Source of the DNA: Planctomycetota bacterium
Lineage (GTDB): Bacteria; Planctomycetota; MHYJ01; JACPTZ01
Length of the DNA stretch: 64,000 nt
Assembly (NCBI GenBank): GCA_016192525.1
Contig: JACPTZ010000214.1
Location: forward strand, 1 to 64,000
Direction: 5' to 3'
Shown: piece after piece, positions 34,817-44,699 of the stretch
Position numbering within the stretch: position 1 is the stretch's first letter
Layout: each line of letters opens with the position of its first letter
Notes under the pieces: model-generated
The model's input: only the letters and a program-made list of their open reading frames with translations
The model's database searches: none
What the model was told of the DNA's origin: nothing
Made by a program: the position numbers and the translations under genes

Positions 34817-36709
34817 GTGCATTACCTGAAGTCGACGACGCTCGCGTGGTTAGGCCTGGGGCTGGTCGGGATCGCCCACGCGCAGAGCATTCGCAAGGAG
34901 ATGCACGAGGATGAGAGGGTGGTTACGGGAAAGAATCTCCTCTGCGTGGACACCTGGGAGGAGACTCCCATGGTCCTGACCCTCAGTGCCCCGCTCGGCT
35001 CCATCGATGGACACTGCTGTGCCACGTGCAACGAAGGCAAGCCGTGTTCCGACTGTCCCAAGAATCACTCCGAGGCGTGCTCCAAATATCGGGACAAGGG
35101 TGAACACTACCGGGAAATCGACTACCAATCCGTCACGGAATGGGCGGAGAAGGCTGCACAGACGCTCCAATCCGAGTACGCCCTCAGCGCGGAAGTGCCG
35201 GTGAAGGGCGCGACTGTCAACGCCAGCACGAAGGGAAGCGGCGAGTCCAGTGAGGAATCCTCGTCGAAGATGTCCCTCACCGTGGATTCGAAGCTCCCGA
35301 TGGGCACGAGAGAACATGCAGGACCCCACACCTGCTGGAAAGTGAGAGGAGAGGCGGCGCTTGTCGTTACCCTCCACCTGACCAGCAAGGAGTACTGGTG
35401 CACCATCGGGTTGGACATCTTCTATACCCGGGAATACAAGGTCACCATTCCGCCCATCGTAAGTGTCAACATTTCAAACGACCTGACGGAAGTTCATTGT
35501 CCCTGCGTGCCCGGGGCACCGACCGGAGGCGGGGGGGCGTCGGGGAGCACTGGGGATCGGCCCGGCGACGGCACAGTGGTGGAGCCGCAGAGGCCGTCGT
35601 CCAAAGAACCGTCTGGACCGTCGCAGGAACCGCCATCGTCTCAGAGAGTCAACGTCTTGTCTCCTCCCGCCCTCTATTCCGCTGCCATCCTGGTAACGCC
35701 CGACAGGGAACAAGCGTTCGCGGCACCAACGCGACTCATCTCGCCCGACGGCCAGCCGATCGAGATCACGGAGGTGCTCGTCATCACGAACGAAGGCGAG
35801 AAGCCCGTGGCCAGGAGCCTGGATGGGCGATCGTTTCTCGGGACCCTCCCGCCGAAGCCGGCCAAGGTGATCATGCTTGCGGGAGGGACGGTGGCGGCCG
35901 TCGTCTCGATCCTTGGACCGGCCGGGAACGGAGAAGGGGGATCGACTTCGCCGACGGCCTCCCCGGCAGGGCCCGGTATCCCGGAGGTCCCGCTCGGGTC
36001 CGACCCGGCCAGCCGCGCGCCTTTCGTGGATGTCTCCGGGCAACCGACCTCTCCTACGCCCATCGTGAAGATAGCGACTTCAACCCCTGTGCCGGCACCG
36101 GCCGCCGCCGGCTCTACGCCCCCATCGCCGGGCGCCTCGGCTTCAAGAGTTGATGCGCCGACGTTTGTCCGCGCGAGTGACACGCCGCAGGCGTTGAGTG
36201 TCGAGGGGACGTTCGACCCGGGAAAGATCGACCAATACCGCAGCCGGATCGACTATCCAGCATCAGGCACCAGCACCAGCCCTCAGACGATTCTCATGAC
36301 GGACGACCACGCGGTCCTGGTGAACGATGCAAGCAGGGATCTGACCGGACCCATGAAAGTCATCGTCACGGATCCCGATGGGGTGCAACAGTCCGGAGCC
36401 GTGACGGCGTATCACGGCCGGGTCCTCGTGACGAAGGAGGTGGTCGGCCCCGGCGAGACCCTCGTGGCGAAGGCGGCGGTCTTCGGCCTTGATACGGCGC
36501 AGGCGGTCTCGTGGAGAATCGTGCTTCCCGAGGACGGGATGTTCACCGCGCCTCCGGGCAAGGGTCGAGTGGCGGAGGGAGTGAATACGGTGGAGGAGCT
36601 CACGAGTCTCTCGTTCCCGCTTTCCTTCAGCAGCACGGGGCCGAAGCAGCTTGAGTTCTTCCTGGAACCGGCGACCGCGCGGGAGGAGGCCGCGAAAACA
36701 GAGAAGTGA
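34817..36709 (+). CDS. Secreted Cys-containing protein of unknown function
   Basis: GTG start, signal-like N-terminus ending AHA; CCATCNEGKPCSDCPKNHSEAC; Pro/Ser/Gly-rich middle. Confidence 0.7.
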   Translation: MHYLKSTTLAWLGLGLVGIAHAQSIRKEMHEDERVVTGKNLLCVDTWEETPMVLTLSAPLGSIDGHCCATCNEGKPCSDCPKNHSEACSKYRDKGEHYREIDYQSVTEWAEKAAQTLQSEYALSAEVPVKGATVNASTKGSGESSEESSSKMSLTVDSKLPMGTREHAGPHTCWKVRGEAALVVTLHLTSKEYWCTIGLDIFYTREYKVTIPPIVSVNISNDLTEVHCPCVPGAPTGGGGASGSTGDRPGDGTVVEPQRPSSKEPSGPSQEPPSSQRVNVLSPPALYSAAILVTPDREQAFAAPTRLISPDGQPIEITEVLVITNEGEKPVARSLDGRSFLGTLPPKPAKVIMLAGGTVAAVVSILGPAGNGEGGSTSPTASPAGPGIPEVPLGSDPASRAPFVDVSGQPTSPTPIVKIATSTPVPAPAAAGSTPPSPGASASRVDAPTFVRASDTPQALSVEGTFDPGKIDQYRSRIDYPASGTSTSPQTILMTDDHAVLVNDASRDLTGPMKVIVTDPDGVQQSGAVTAYHGRVLVTKEVVGPGETLVAKAAVFGLDTAQAVSWRIVLPEDGMFTAPPGKGRVAEGVNTVEELTSLSFPLSFSSTGPKQLEFFLEPATAREEAAKTEK

Positions 36710-36712
36710 TGC

Positions 36713-36840
36713 GGGCGGACGACTGACGACGGACGACGGACGACTGGCGACGGACGACTGGCGACGGACGACTGGCGACGGACGACGGACAACTGGCGGC
36801 GGACGACGGACGACTGGCGACAGACGACAGAGGACAGAAG
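36713..36840. repeat. Tandem repeat array of about 14-bp unit CGGACGACTGGCGA and variants
   Basis: Three consecutive identical units plus degenerate copies. Confidence 0.9.
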
Positions 36841-36883
36841 CGGAGCCAACGGAGAAACAGAAGAAACAGAACAAACAGAAGAA

Positions 36884-36919
36884 GCAGAATAAGCAGAATA
36901 AGCAGAATAAGCAGAAGAG
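36884..36919. repeat. 9-bp tandem repeat GCAGAATAA (three exact copies plus a variant)
   Basis: 36884-36892, 36893-36901, 36902-36910, then GCAGAAGAG. Confidence 0.9.
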
Positions 36920-37051
36920 AACTTCATCTGAACCCGGCGGGCACGGCTGCTTCGCAGCGCGGGATCAGCAGGCAGACGATGCCTCGGAAAGCGGCGACAA
37001 GTCGCCGCACTCCAAGGGGTGGTAGGGGAGGCCGGTGGGAGACCGGCCGTG

Positions 37052-38491
37052 ATGCGCACCCTCGATCGATCGTTCACCTTCGCGGCGGCCGTGGGGCTTC
37101 TGCTGCTCGCCCCTCTTTCCCTCCGCGCCCAGGTCTCCGTGGCGGAGATCCTCGTCGTGGAGCCCGCGCGGGCGGGCGAACCGACCGTCGTCGAGACCCG
37201 TGGAATCGAACCGGCGGACCTGCGGAGGGCGAAGGTCTCGCTCGGCGGATTCGAGGTCCCGGTCGTCGGTGCCGTGGATGCCGCCCTCGTCATCGTCCTT
37301 CCGCGTGAGGCGCAGGCGGCCGACCTCGTCGTCACGGTGGGCCAGATCCCGACCCGACCCGCTCCCTTCACCCCGGTCGTCGATCCGCCTCCCGCCCTCC
37401 TGCCCTTTCGAACGAGCGTCGTTCGGCCCAATGCGGTCGATCCCGACACGGCGACGGTCGTCATCGTGATCCCGACCGACGACTCGCCCAGGCGGCTGCG
37501 CGTGCTCTCCATGAGCCCGGCCCTCTCGCTCGTCCGCCCGATCGCCGTACCGTGGGGGGAGGACAAGCCGGCGGCGGAGAACGTACCGGTGCCGACGGTC
37601 ATCGTCACGACGACCGGCGGTTCCCCGAATCGGGCGGAGGTTCGCGTGAAGCGGGCTGGACCGGGTTCCCTGGCCTGCCTGGTCCGCGACCTGGATGAAC
37701 CCCGCCGCACGGCGATCGTCGACCGCATCGAGTTCGCGCTGCCGGAGACACCGCTCCCCGCGCCGGCCCTCCTCCGGGAAGGGACATCGGAGCCCGGGCG
37801 ACCGGAGAGCGATCGGCGGCCCGAGTTCGGGGCCGAGATCGTCGTCCGTCCTGAGGAGCGGCCGCCCGACAGGGAACGACTCCCGGCCCGATGGTTCATC
37901 CAGGTTTCGGCCACGAGCTGGGTCCCGCAGCACAAGAGCGACATCGAACGCGCCACGCTCGTCCGGACCCGGATCGGGGTGAAGCCCGGTCCCGAGTGGA
38001 TCTTCTTCGGCGACTTCACGGCGGGCGGCACTCACGCCGTCCGACGCTTGCCCGCGACGTTCACGGAGGTCTTCGTCCCGGCTTCCGTCGGAGGCGGAGG
38101 CGGGGGGGGAGGGGGAGGAGGAGGGAAACGAGGGGGCGGTGGAGGCGGAGGCGGGGGCGCGGGCGGAGGCGGCGGTGTGACGACGCGAGTGGAAACACCG
38201 GCGCGCAGAGAGATCGAAAACATCGAGGTCCTCATCGGACGGTTCGGAGTCGGGCGCGAGATCCTCGCCCTGGAAGACGTCCGGATGGTTTTGTTCGCAG
38301 AGGGCGGTCACGTCTGGATCCGGGGCAGGGATGTCGACGGGGGAGCGATTGCGGACATCGGGCTGGAAGTGGACCTGAAGCTCGCGCGTCACCTTCATAT
38401 GTTTGGCGCCGTGGACGGCGGCGCTACGACGGCCGGGAATGGCACGTCGGCATTGTTCGAAGCTTCCCTGGGGCTCAGGTGGGACTTCTGA
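37052..38491 (+). CDS. Exported protein with poly-glycine linker, possibly outer-membrane
   Basis: Signal peptide MRTLDRSFTFAAAVGLLLLAPLSLRAQ; VGGGGGGGGGGGGKRGGGGGGGGGAGGGGG; C-terminal ...ASLGLRWDF. Confidence 0.65.
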   Translation: MRTLDRSFTFAAAVGLLLLAPLSLRAQVSVAEILVVEPARAGEPTVVETRGIEPADLRRAKVSLGGFEVPVVGAVDAALVIVLPREAQAADLVVTVGQIPTRPAPFTPVVDPPPALLPFRTSVVRPNAVDPDTATVVIVIPTDDSPRRLRVLSMSPALSLVRPIAVPWGEDKPAAENVPVPTVIVTTTGGSPNRAEVRVKRAGPGSLACLVRDLDEPRRTAIVDRIEFALPETPLPAPALLREGTSEPGRPESDRRPEFGAEIVVRPEERPPDRERLPARWFIQVSATSWVPQHKSDIERATLVRTRIGVKPGPEWIFFGDFTAGGTHAVRRLPATFTEVFVPASVGGGGGGGGGGGGKRGGGGGGGGGAGGGGGVTTRVETPARREIENIEVLIGRFGVGREILALEDVRMVLFAEGGHVWIRGRDVDGGAIADIGLEVDLKLARHLHMFGAVDGGATTAGNGTSALFEASLGLRWDF

Positions 38492-38748
38492 GCAGTTCCA
38501 CCGGCCATGCATTCGGGACAGCGTGGCCTGGCCCGCCCCTCGTTACGCCCCGTAGTACGGGCTACGGGGCTCCTAGGGGCTAGGGACGCGAGCAAGCCCG
38601 TCCGCAATCACCTCATCGCTGGACTGTTTCCTGCCCGCCACAAGTCCGATAACACTCTCGTGTGCAGACCCTGGTTTGTCCGATAATCATCACCCTGACT
38701 CGGCCACGTTTTTCTGTGGAAGAAACTACAATCTAATGCACAGTGTGA

Positions 38749-38777
38749 TTGACACATCGCAACTGTTATGGTATAAT
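38749..38777 (+). promoter_or_regulatory. Consensus sigma-70 promoter TTGACA-N17-TATAAT with extended -10 TGG
   Basis: TTGACA 38749-38754, TATAAT 38772-38777, TG at 38769-38770. Confidence 0.8.
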
Positions 38778-38925
38778 AGCTTAACATGCTGTATCGCGTT
38801 CAAGCCCCGTTGCCTAGTTTTCCAGGATGGAGGAGAATGACCTTGACTTCAAAAGTATAAAGTATAAAATATAACTTATGGATTATGGGACTCAGCACAC
38901 CTCATCCCCTCGTCAGGAGGTCGCC

Positions 38926-39282
38926 ATGGACGAACGCAACATGGCCGCACGACTCTCGTCCGAGCCGGAGGCCGCTGCCTCGGCGGCCGTCACGGTAGGA
39001 CACATCACCCCCCCCCCGATAACGAGTTCGCGCGAGCGACCCCAGAAGCTCTACAAGATCGGAGAGGTGATGCGCTACAGTCGACTCTCCCGCCAGACCC
39101 TCCACAACTACACCATGATGGGACTCATCGAGGAGTCCGAGCGGACGGAGGCGGGCCATCGACTCTACCCCGAGGCCGTATTCGCCACCCTCGAACGCAT
39201 TGAACTTCTCAAGCGCCACCGCCCGCTCCGCGAGGTGCGCGCCATCCTGGAAGCGGAGCGAACGACGGGCGTACGCGCCTAG
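38926..39282 (+). CDS. MerR family HTH regulator
   Basis: KLYKIGEVMRYSRLSRQTLHNYTMMGLIEESERTEAGHRLYPEAVFATLERIELLKR; AGGAGG SD before ATG 38926. Confidence 0.9.
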   Translation: MDERNMAARLSSEPEAAASAAVTVGHITPPPITSSRERPQKLYKIGEVMRYSRLSRQTLHNYTMMGLIEESERTEAGHRLYPEAVFATLERIELLKRHRPLREVRAILEAERTTGVRA

Positions 39283-39312
39283 CGGCGTCGGCCTTGTCAT
39301 CCGGGGACAATC

Positions 39313-41907
39313 ATGGCCTGGCCGGACTGGATTCAGGCGGAACGCTGGCGTGAGCGCCTCGATGCCCACGCGGGGAAGGCGCTCTTCGTCGCCGCCGTGG
39401 CGTCACTCTTTCTGCTCTATTTTGAATACCCCCCAACGTCGGAGCGCGCTCGCGTCGCCATCGAGCGGGAGTACGCGCGAGCGAAAGCCCCCGGTGAGCT
39501 CCGCCAATGGTCCCTGGCGCTCGTACGGCTGCGGGCCTTCGTTCGCAACCATACTCCCGAGGAGACCGAGCAAGTCTACGATGCGCACTACCGGATCGCC
39601 CTCGCCCTCGAGGGGCAGAACACCGATGCCGGGCGGATTCCGGACAGGGGCGCCATTCAGTCCATCCTGTCGGAGCTGCGCACCGCTTCCGAGAGCCGGG
39701 CGATTCGCGCCGACGTCGATCTGAAACGCCTGGAGTACGCTCTCCGGCTCCAGGAACTCGGCGACATCACGGGATCGCTTGAGGAATTGCACCTCCTGGA
39801 CAACGCCAAGGCCATGCTTCCCGGACTGAACGAGACCATTGCGCGGACGATCTCCCGGCTGCCCCGGCCCTCGGCCTCGGAGCACGCGGAGATCAGACGC
39901 CGGCTGGCGGCAAGTCGGGAGGCGGCGGGTCGCGCTCCGAAGGACGCCCCGTTCGAGCGCGTGCGGCTCTGGCTGGAGGAATCCGCCTTCGACTGGACCT
40001 TCGATCAGCGGGCGGAATCGGCGGCCGCCGCGGCGGCCGCGCTGGAGGGAATCGAGGAAATATCGACCGGGAATCTGAGCGAAATGCAGGCCACCACGCT
40101 CGGCGACAACCGGGCCGAAGCTCACTACGCGCTCGGTCGATGTGCCCTGGCCGACAACAAAGCGGAGGAGGCCCGCGGTCACTTTGCCGTCGTTCTCGCG
40201 GCGCCCGAGACCGCGTGGTCGAACCACGCCCGGTTCGGAATCGCCGGTGTGGAACTGCTGCAGGGGCGGCTCCGGGAGGCGCTGGTTGGATTCCACGCCC
40301 TGGCGAACCCCAGCGTCGATCCGCACCGCCCCCTGGTGCTCGATGAGATCCGGGTGGCGGCCGCCTTTCGCTGCGGAGACACGTTCGCCGATCTGGGCGA
40401 TCATGCGTCGGCCCTCGAGATGTATCGCAAGGCGCTCACCTTCGTCCCTCCGTTCCCCGCGAAGGATCTCTTTGACCGCCGCGCGTGGGAACAACGGCTC
40501 CAGCAGATCCGGACGTCCGCCCAGGAGTCGCGGGTCCTCGACCTCCTCGAAGGGGTGGGGATTCTCCTCCAGAAGGCGGACCCGACCTCGATCGCCGGCT
40601 TCTCGGTGGCCGGCGGCGCGGCCGAGCGGGAACGTGAACTGGCGGAGGTGCAGGCGAAGGAAGCGCGGGAGAACGACGACGCGGCGGCGGCGGCCGCGGC
40701 GATGGCGCGCGCCGACACGGCCTCCCGGCGGGCCGGCGAGCACTACCGAAAGGGCGCGACGGGGGACATCTCCCCCCGCCGGCCGGCCGAGTATTATTGG
40801 CGCGCCGGTCGCGCCTTCGTCCGGGGCGGTTTCTGGACCGGGGCGAGTGAGATGCTGACCGCCTACGTCAACACGGTCGGCCGGCAGGATCCGAACAACC
40901 GCCGGAACGAGGCCATCTATCTGCTCGGCCGGGCCTGCCAGGAGACGGGGGATGTCGTGGCGGCCCGGCGGTGGTTTGAACGCAACCTGAGCGATCCGGA
41001 CATGGCCCGCCTTCCGTACTCCAATCACTGTCGTCTCGCCCAGGCGGAAGGGGATCTGGCCCGCGGCCAGTACGAGTCGGCCATCAACGAACTGAATGCC
41101 GTGTTCACCGCGGGACACCTCGGGCCCGAGGCCCCGGAGTATCGGCGAGCCCTCTTCCTGCTCGGCGAGGCGGAATACGAGGCCTCGCTGGTGTTCGAAA
41201 CGCAGCAGGGAAAGACCCCGCTCGCGCTGGAACGGCTGCGTGACGCCCAACGCCACCTCTCCGAGGCGTTGAAGCGCGCCCCCGACGACCTTCCGCGCCG
41301 GCTCCGGGCCCGCTTCTTCCTCGCCGCGATCGCCCGCGAGATCAATCGGATGGACGATTCACTCCTGCCGGGGCAACTCCGGCGAAACCTCGAGGTCGCC
41401 CGTGATTCCTGGCGGGAAGCCCTCGACGTGGCCGAAGAGATCGAGCGACAACCGGTTCGATCCCAGCCGGAACGCGGGTACGAAGAGCGCGAGATCGCGC
41501 CGGAGGCCCTCGACGCGCTCACCCGCAAGGCGGCGTTCCTCCTGGGAGATGTCCACTACGAGATCGCCCTCTTCCTCACCGCCGGGCCCGATCCGGCCCG
41601 GGCGCGGCAGGAGTTCACCGCCGCGCTCCATGTCTACGGGACCGCGCACGCGAAGTACTTCGCCACGGCTCCGCGCACCGACCTGCTCTGGGCCCTCATT
41701 CGGATGGGACGGATCGCCGTCCGGCTCGGACAAACGAACGACGCCCAGGCGCACCTGGAGCAGGCCCAGTTTCAGCTCGATCAGCTGGTGCGGGCCCGGC
41801 CGACGCCCGGATCCGGAGCGGCCTTCGACCCCGAGGAATGGCAGACCCTGATCGACGAAGTCCATCAGCACCTCCACCCGTCCAGCCCCGGAGGGGTTCC
41901 GAGATGA
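39313..41907 (+). CDS. Large membrane-anchored TPR-like protein
   Basis: 864 aa; N-terminal TM ALFVAAVASLFLLYFEY; repeats such as HYALGRCALADNKAEEARGHFAVVL, LLGRACQETGDVVAARRWFERNL. Confidence 0.8.
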   Translation: MAWPDWIQAERWRERLDAHAGKALFVAAVASLFLLYFEYPPTSERARVAIEREYARAKAPGELRQWSLALVRLRAFVRNHTPEETEQVYDAHYRIALALEGQNTDAGRIPDRGAIQSILSELRTASESRAIRADVDLKRLEYALRLQELGDITGSLEELHLLDNAKAMLPGLNETIARTISRLPRPSASEHAEIRRRLAASREAAGRAPKDAPFERVRLWLEESAFDWTFDQRAESAAAAAAALEGIEEISTGNLSEMQATTLGDNRAEAHYALGRCALADNKAEEARGHFAVVLAAPETAWSNHARFGIAGVELLQGRLREALVGFHALANPSVDPHRPLVLDEIRVAAAFRCGDTFADLGDHASALEMYRKALTFVPPFPAKDLFDRRAWEQRLQQIRTSAQESRVLDLLEGVGILLQKADPTSIAGFSVAGGAAERERELAEVQAKEARENDDAAAAAAAMARADTASRRAGEHYRKGATGDISPRRPAEYYWRAGRAFVRGGFWTGASEMLTAYVNTVGRQDPNNRRNEAIYLLGRACQETGDVVAARRWFERNLSDPDMARLPYSNHCRLAQAEGDLARGQYESAINELNAVFTAGHLGPEAPEYRRALFLLGEAEYEASLVFETQQGKTPLALERLRDAQRHLSEALKRAPDDLPRRLRARFFLAAIAREINRMDDSLLPGQLRRNLEVARDSWREALDVAEEIERQPVRSQPERGYEEREIAPEALDALTRKAAFLLGDVHYEIALFLTAGPDPARARQEFTAALHVYGTAHAKYFATAPRTDLLWALIRMGRIAVRLGQTNDAQAHLEQAQFQLDQLVRARPTPGSGAAFDPEEWQTLIDEVHQHLHPSSPGGVPR

Positions 41908-42365
41908 GTCCGGCTCCGCTCGACTTTGAGGCGTTCATCCGCGACTGCGCCGCGCAGCGGACGCTCTACGCCGACATGCTGGAGCTCGCCCGCCGGCAGG
42001 ATGCGCTCATCGGCTCCGGCGATCTCGACGGGCTCCTCGAACTCGTCGCGAAGAAGCAGTCGCTCCTTCACCGGGTCTCGTCGCTCGATGCCCGGAGCGC
42101 CGCCTTCCGCGCCGTCTGGAAGGAACGACGCGGCGAACTGCCCGCCGGCGCGGTCGAGCGGGTGGAGGCCGCCGCCGCCGGCGTGGAGGAGACCCTGCGC
42201 CGGCTCGTCGAGCAGGAGAAAAACTCGTCGGCCCTCGCCGAACAGGAACGGGTGCGGCGCCACCCGGAGATGAAACAGGGCGCCACGGCGAAACGCGCCC
42301 TCGGCGCCTACGTGGTCCGGCCCGCGGCCCCCGGCGATCCGCGGTTCGTGGACAAGACGCAGTGA
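41904..42365 (+). CDS. FlgN-like flagellar chaperone
   Basis: Small helical protein (LYADMLELARRQDALIGSGDLDGLLELVAKKQSLLHRV) at head of flagellar locus; ATGA overlap with upstream gene. Confidence 0.55.
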   Translation: MSPAPLDFEAFIRDCAAQRTLYADMLELARRQDALIGSGDLDGLLELVAKKQSLLHRVSSLDARSAAFRAVWKERRGELPAGAVERVEAAAAGVEETLRRLVEQEKNSSALAEQERVRRHPEMKQGATAKRALGAYVVRPAAPGDPRFVDKTQ

Positions 42366-42393
42366 CCCTTCTCTCCCCGTTCAGGAGACGCCC

Positions 42394-43296
42394 GTGCCCC
42401 AACCCCAGACGCTCGATGTCGAGGCCCTGACCGACCTCCTCAAGGCGTTCAACGACACGACGGAAAAACTCCAGCGCTCTCACGAACGGCTTCAGGCCCG
42501 CGTGGCGGACCTCTCCCGCGAGCTGGAGGTCAAGAACCGGGAACTCGAACGGAAAGACCGCCTCGCCGTCCTCGGGGAGATGGCCGCCTGCCTCGCCCAC
42601 GAGATCCGGAATCCCCTCGGCGGGCTGGAACTGTTCGCGACCCTGCTCGAACGCGATCTCGCCGGCGATCCCGAGAAGCTGAAACTGCTCGGCAAGATCC
42701 GCGCGGGTCTCCGCGGGCTCAACGGAATCGTGGAGGATATGCTGACCTACACCGGCAACATCTCGCCGGTGAAAAAACCGTGCGACCTCCAGGTCGTCTG
42801 CGAGGAGGCCCTCGCCCTGGCGGAGCGGGAGAGTCAGGAGAAGTCGATCGTCGTGCAGCGTCTTTACGCCCAGCCGAGGGTCGAATTGACGGCCGACGCG
42901 GCGATGCTCCAGCGGGCGATCCTCAATGTCGTGCTGAACGCCGTGCAGGCGATGGACCGGACCGGGACCCTCACGCTGTCGACCTCGGTGGAGACCGCGA
43001 ACGGGAAGCGTTCGGTCCGGCTTTCGGTTTCGGACACCGGGACCGGAATCTCGGCCGAGGCCCGGCAGCGTCTCTTCACCCCTTTCTACACCGGGAAGTC
43101 CAAGGGCACCGGCCTCGGGCTGGCGATCGCGCACCGGATCCTGGAAAGCCACGGCGGTTCGATCGAGGGGACGAACAACCCGGATCGCGGCGCCACCTTC
43201 ACCCTGCGCCTTCCCCTCGGACTCGGCCTGTCGAACGGCCACGGACAGGCGCCCTCCGGCGGCCGGACGGCGCAGTCGGCCGGAACTGGAGTCTGA
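42394..43296 (+). CDS. Sensor histidine kinase (flagellar-regulator type)
   Basis: VLGEMAACLAHEIRNPLGGLELFATLL; SVSDTGTGISAEARQRLFTPFYTGKSKGTGLGLAIAHRI. Confidence 0.92.
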   Translation: MPQPQTLDVEALTDLLKAFNDTTEKLQRSHERLQARVADLSRELEVKNRELERKDRLAVLGEMAACLAHEIRNPLGGLELFATLLERDLAGDPEKLKLLGKIRAGLRGLNGIVEDMLTYTGNISPVKKPCDLQVVCEEALALAERESQEKSIVVQRLYAQPRVELTADAAMLQRAILNVVLNAVQAMDRTGTLTLSTSVETANGKRSVRLSVSDTGTGISAEARQRLFTPFYTGKSKGTGLGLAIAHRILESHGGSIEGTNNPDRGATFTLRLPLGLGLSNGHGQAPSGGRTAQSAGTGV

Positions 43297-43298
43297 CG

Positions 43299-44699
43299 AT
43301 GCCCTCCCGCGTCCTGGTGGTGGAAGACACGGACCTGATGCGCGAGTCGCTTCAGGAAACGCTCACCCGCGCCGGGTACTCCGTGCGCGCCTTCCCGGCC
43401 GGGAAGGAGGCGATCGAGGAGTTCCAGTCCACGCCCTACGACCTGGTGCTGTGCGATCTGAAACTTCCGGTGACCAGCGGACTCGATCTCCTCCCCGAAT
43501 TCCAGCGGCTCGCGCCCGACGTCCCGGTGGTCATGATCACCGCCTTCGGAACGGTGGAGACCGCCGTGGAGGCGATGCGCCGCGGGGCCTTCGACTACGT
43601 GCTGAAACCGTTCGAGGCGGACACGCTGGAACTCCTGGTGAAGCGCGCCCTGCGCCACCGGACGCTCGTCCAGGAGAACGAGACGCTTCGGGCGAGCCTT
43701 GCGGCGGACGGCACGGCGGAGTTCGTCCCGGGCGAGAGCCGGGGGATGCGCGCCGTCTGGGCCGCCGTCGATAAGGCCGCGACGAGCGAGGCGACCGTGC
43801 TCCTCACGGGCGAGAGCGGGACCGGAAAGGAGGTCGTCGCCCGCGCCCTTCACCGCCGCAGCACCCGGGCCGCGCACCCGTTCCTCTGCGTGAACTGCGC
43901 CGCCCTCTCCGCCGGGCTCCTCGAGAGCGAACTCTTCGGCCACGAAAAGGGGGCCTTCACCGGCGCCGATCGCATGCGCCGCGGACGCTTCGAACTGGCC
44001 GACCGCGGAACCCTCCTCCTCGACGAGGTGAGCGAGATCGATCCCGGGCTCCAGGCCAAACTCCTGCGCGTGCTCCAGGAGCGGACCTTCGAGCGGGTCG
44101 GATCGTCCTACTCGCGCACGGTGGACGTGCGGGTCATCGCCACGACGAACCGCGACCTCGGGAAGGCGGTGAGCGCCGGAAAATTCCGGGAGGACCTCTT
44201 CTACCGGCTGAACGTGCTTCCGATCGCGCTGCCGCCGTTGCGTTCGCGGCTGGAGGACCTCCCCGCCCTCGCCGCCCACTTCCTGGGTCGATGGAGCGCG
44301 CGGGCCGGCCGGGCCGCTCCGCCGAGACTGGCCCCGGAGACGCTCGAGCTCTTTTCCCGCTACGCCTGGCCGGGCAACGTGCGCGAACTCGGGAATATTC
44401 TGGAACGCGCGGTCGTGCTGGTGGGCGGGGACACAATCCGCCCGGCCGACGTCGCCGGATGGTTGAACGCGCCGGGGGGACCGGCCCCGTCCGGCGGTGG
44501 GGCGCCCACGGCACCGCTCGTGGGGATCTCCCTCGAAGAGCTGGAGCGTCGATCGATCGCGGCCACGCTCGAACACTTTCACGGAAACCGGCAGAAGACG
44601 GCCGAATCGCTCGGCATTGCGGGGCGGACCCTCCGTGACAAGATCCGACGGTGGCGCCTCGCGGCCGAGGAGATGAATGCGGAGGCGAAGGGCGAGTGA
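43299..44699 (+). CDS. Sigma-54-dependent response regulator (FlrC/FlbD class)
   Basis: VLVVEDTDLMRESL, LTGESGTGKEVVARALH, ELFGHEKGAFTGAD, HFHGNRQKTAESLGIAGRTLRDKIRRW. Confidence 0.94.
   Translation: MPSRVLVVEDTDLMRESLQETLTRAGYSVRAFPAGKEAIEEFQSTPYDLVLCDLKLPVTSGLDLLPEFQRLAPDVPVVMITAFGTVETAVEAMRRGAFDYVLKPFEADTLELLVKRALRHRTLVQENETLRASLAADGTAEFVPGESRGMRAVWAAVDKAATSEATVLLTGESGTGKEVVARALHRRSTRAAHPFLCVNCAALSAGLLESELFGHEKGAFTGADRMRRGRFELADRGTLLLDEVSEIDPGLQAKLLRVLQERTFERVGSSYSRTVDVRVIATTNRDLGKAVSAGKFREDLFYRLNVLPIALPPLRSRLEDLPALAAHFLGRWSARAGRAAPPRLAPETLELFSRYAWPGNVRELGNILERAVVLVGGDTIRPADVAGWLNAPGGPAPSGGGAPTAPLVGISLEELERRSIAATLEHFHGNRQKTAESLGIAGRTLRDKIRRWRLAAEEMNAEAKGE

Noticed and set aside
36713-36919. 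CRISPR-like array
   Set aside because: Units are contiguous 14-bp and 9-bp tandem repeats without unique spacers and no cas genes nearby.
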